From assembly GCF_000729995.1 (NCBI RefSeq), contig NZ_JNFG01000015.1, positions 62,001 to 126,000 on the forward strand: a DNA stretch of 64,000 bases, given 5' to 3'. The translations under genes and the position numbers were made by a program. Below are positions 63,664-64,000 of this stretch, one piece after another (within the stretch, counting starts at the first letter, position 1; every line of letters starts with the position of its first letter). The stretch is from Caballeronia sordidicola (GTDB taxonomy: Bacteria; Pseudomonadota; Gammaproteobacteria; Burkholderiales; Burkholderiaceae). The notes under the pieces were generated by a model. That model saw only the letters and a program-made list of their open reading frames with translations, was not told the origin of the DNA and searched no databases.

Positions 63664-64000
63664 ATGAGAATTGCACAAATAGCCCCGTTGACCGAATCGG
63701 TGCCGCCCAAGCTGTATGGCGGCACTGAGCGGGTGGTTTCGTATATCACCGAGGCACTGGTGGAACTTGGCCACGATGTGACCCTGTTCGCTTCAGGAGA
63801 CTCGCAAACCAAGGCAAAGCTGGAAGCCGTGTGGCCGCGCGCGTTGCGCCTGGACCCGGCAATCCGCGACCGGATCGCCCCGCATATGCTGCTGATGGAA
63901 ATGGTGCGGCGCCGCGCCGACGACTTCGACGTGCTGCATTTCCACCTGGATTACTACTCGTTCTCGCTGTTCAAGCGGCAGGACACGCCATTCGTGACCA
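63664..64000 (+). CDS. Glycosyltransferase family 4 protein, 3' end outside the window
   Basis: 112 residues are visible. The start MRIAQIAPLTESVPPKLYGG with GTERVVSYITEALVELGHDVTLFASG is the usual GT4/GT-B N-terminal nucleotide-sugar half, and DFDVLHFHLDYYSF follows. GGAGACAG precedes the ATG. The donor and acceptor cannot be told from this half. Confidence 0.85.
   Translation, partial: MRIAQIAPLTESVPPKLYGGTERVVSYITEALVELGHDVTLFASGDSQTKAKLEAVWPRALRLDPAIRDRIAPHMLLMEMVRRRADDFDVLHFHLDYYSFSLFKRQDTPFVT

Overview
The window reads as the chromosome of a GC-rich beta-proteobacterium of the Burkholderiaceae, most likely Paraburkholderia or Caballeronia. The pointers are the protein sequences (PurL of 1352 residues, Pgi of about 541, a fused NnrE-NnrD, the mltG-tmk-holB-tatD run) and the housekeeping order purL / parvulin / bolA / yciB / msrB / selO. 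There are about 60 supportable protein genes. No rRNA, tRNA or CRISPR array was seen.

Layout. 1-13.4 kb is core genome: the end of ppiD, a small lipoprotein, the divergent pair tesA-like/ybbA, pgi, nnr, a DadA-like dehydrogenase and purL. 14.2-30.1 kb is an integrated element of about 15.9 kb bounded by an exact 13-bp direct repeat. It sits in the intergenic region between a parvulin gene (left) and bolA (right), which belong to one leftward operon (yciB-bolA-parvulin), so it splits that operon. 30.2-35.2 kb returns to core genes (bolA, yciB, msrB, selO, an acyl-CoA ligase). 35.6-39.6 kb is a beta-oxidation cluster (FadB/FadJ-like enzyme, thiolase) with pncA inside it. 40.6-48.2 kb is a catabolic unit: a GntR/FCD regulator divergent from a five-gene branched-chain-type ABC importer, translationally coupled into an M20 amidohydrolase and an MlrC-family metalloprotein. 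48.6-64 kb is mixed core: thioesterase, reductases, esterase, NRDE protein, YgfZ, mltG-tmk, holB, GNAT, TatD, ankyrin protein, Rap1a-like protein, MscS channel, otsA and the start of a glycosyltransferase.

The integrated element is the most unusual part. It carries a tyrosine integrase with an AlpA-like regulator converging on its 3' end, a VapE/VirE-type P-loop helicase, a 300-bp iteron-rich AT-rich segment that looks like a replication origin (nine exact CTTAGTGA sites plus a 22-bp repeat), a small serine recombinase and a terminase-small-subunit-like gene. I find no large terminase, portal, major capsid or protease gene. On the opposite strand are two leftward gene blocks, each preceded by a near-identical 47-bp repeat; one ends in a 705-residue tape-measure-like protein with an embedded peptidoglycan-lytic domain. 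The best reading is a phage satellite (P4/PICI-like in logic) that replicates on its own and depends on a helper for heads, while bringing its own tape-measure/lytic protein. That is inference: most of its small genes have no recognisable family.

Most starts given here were chosen from visible Shine-Dalgarno sequences and overlaps, so several differ from the longest possible open frame. Functions come from recognised motifs read by eye; no database search was possible.
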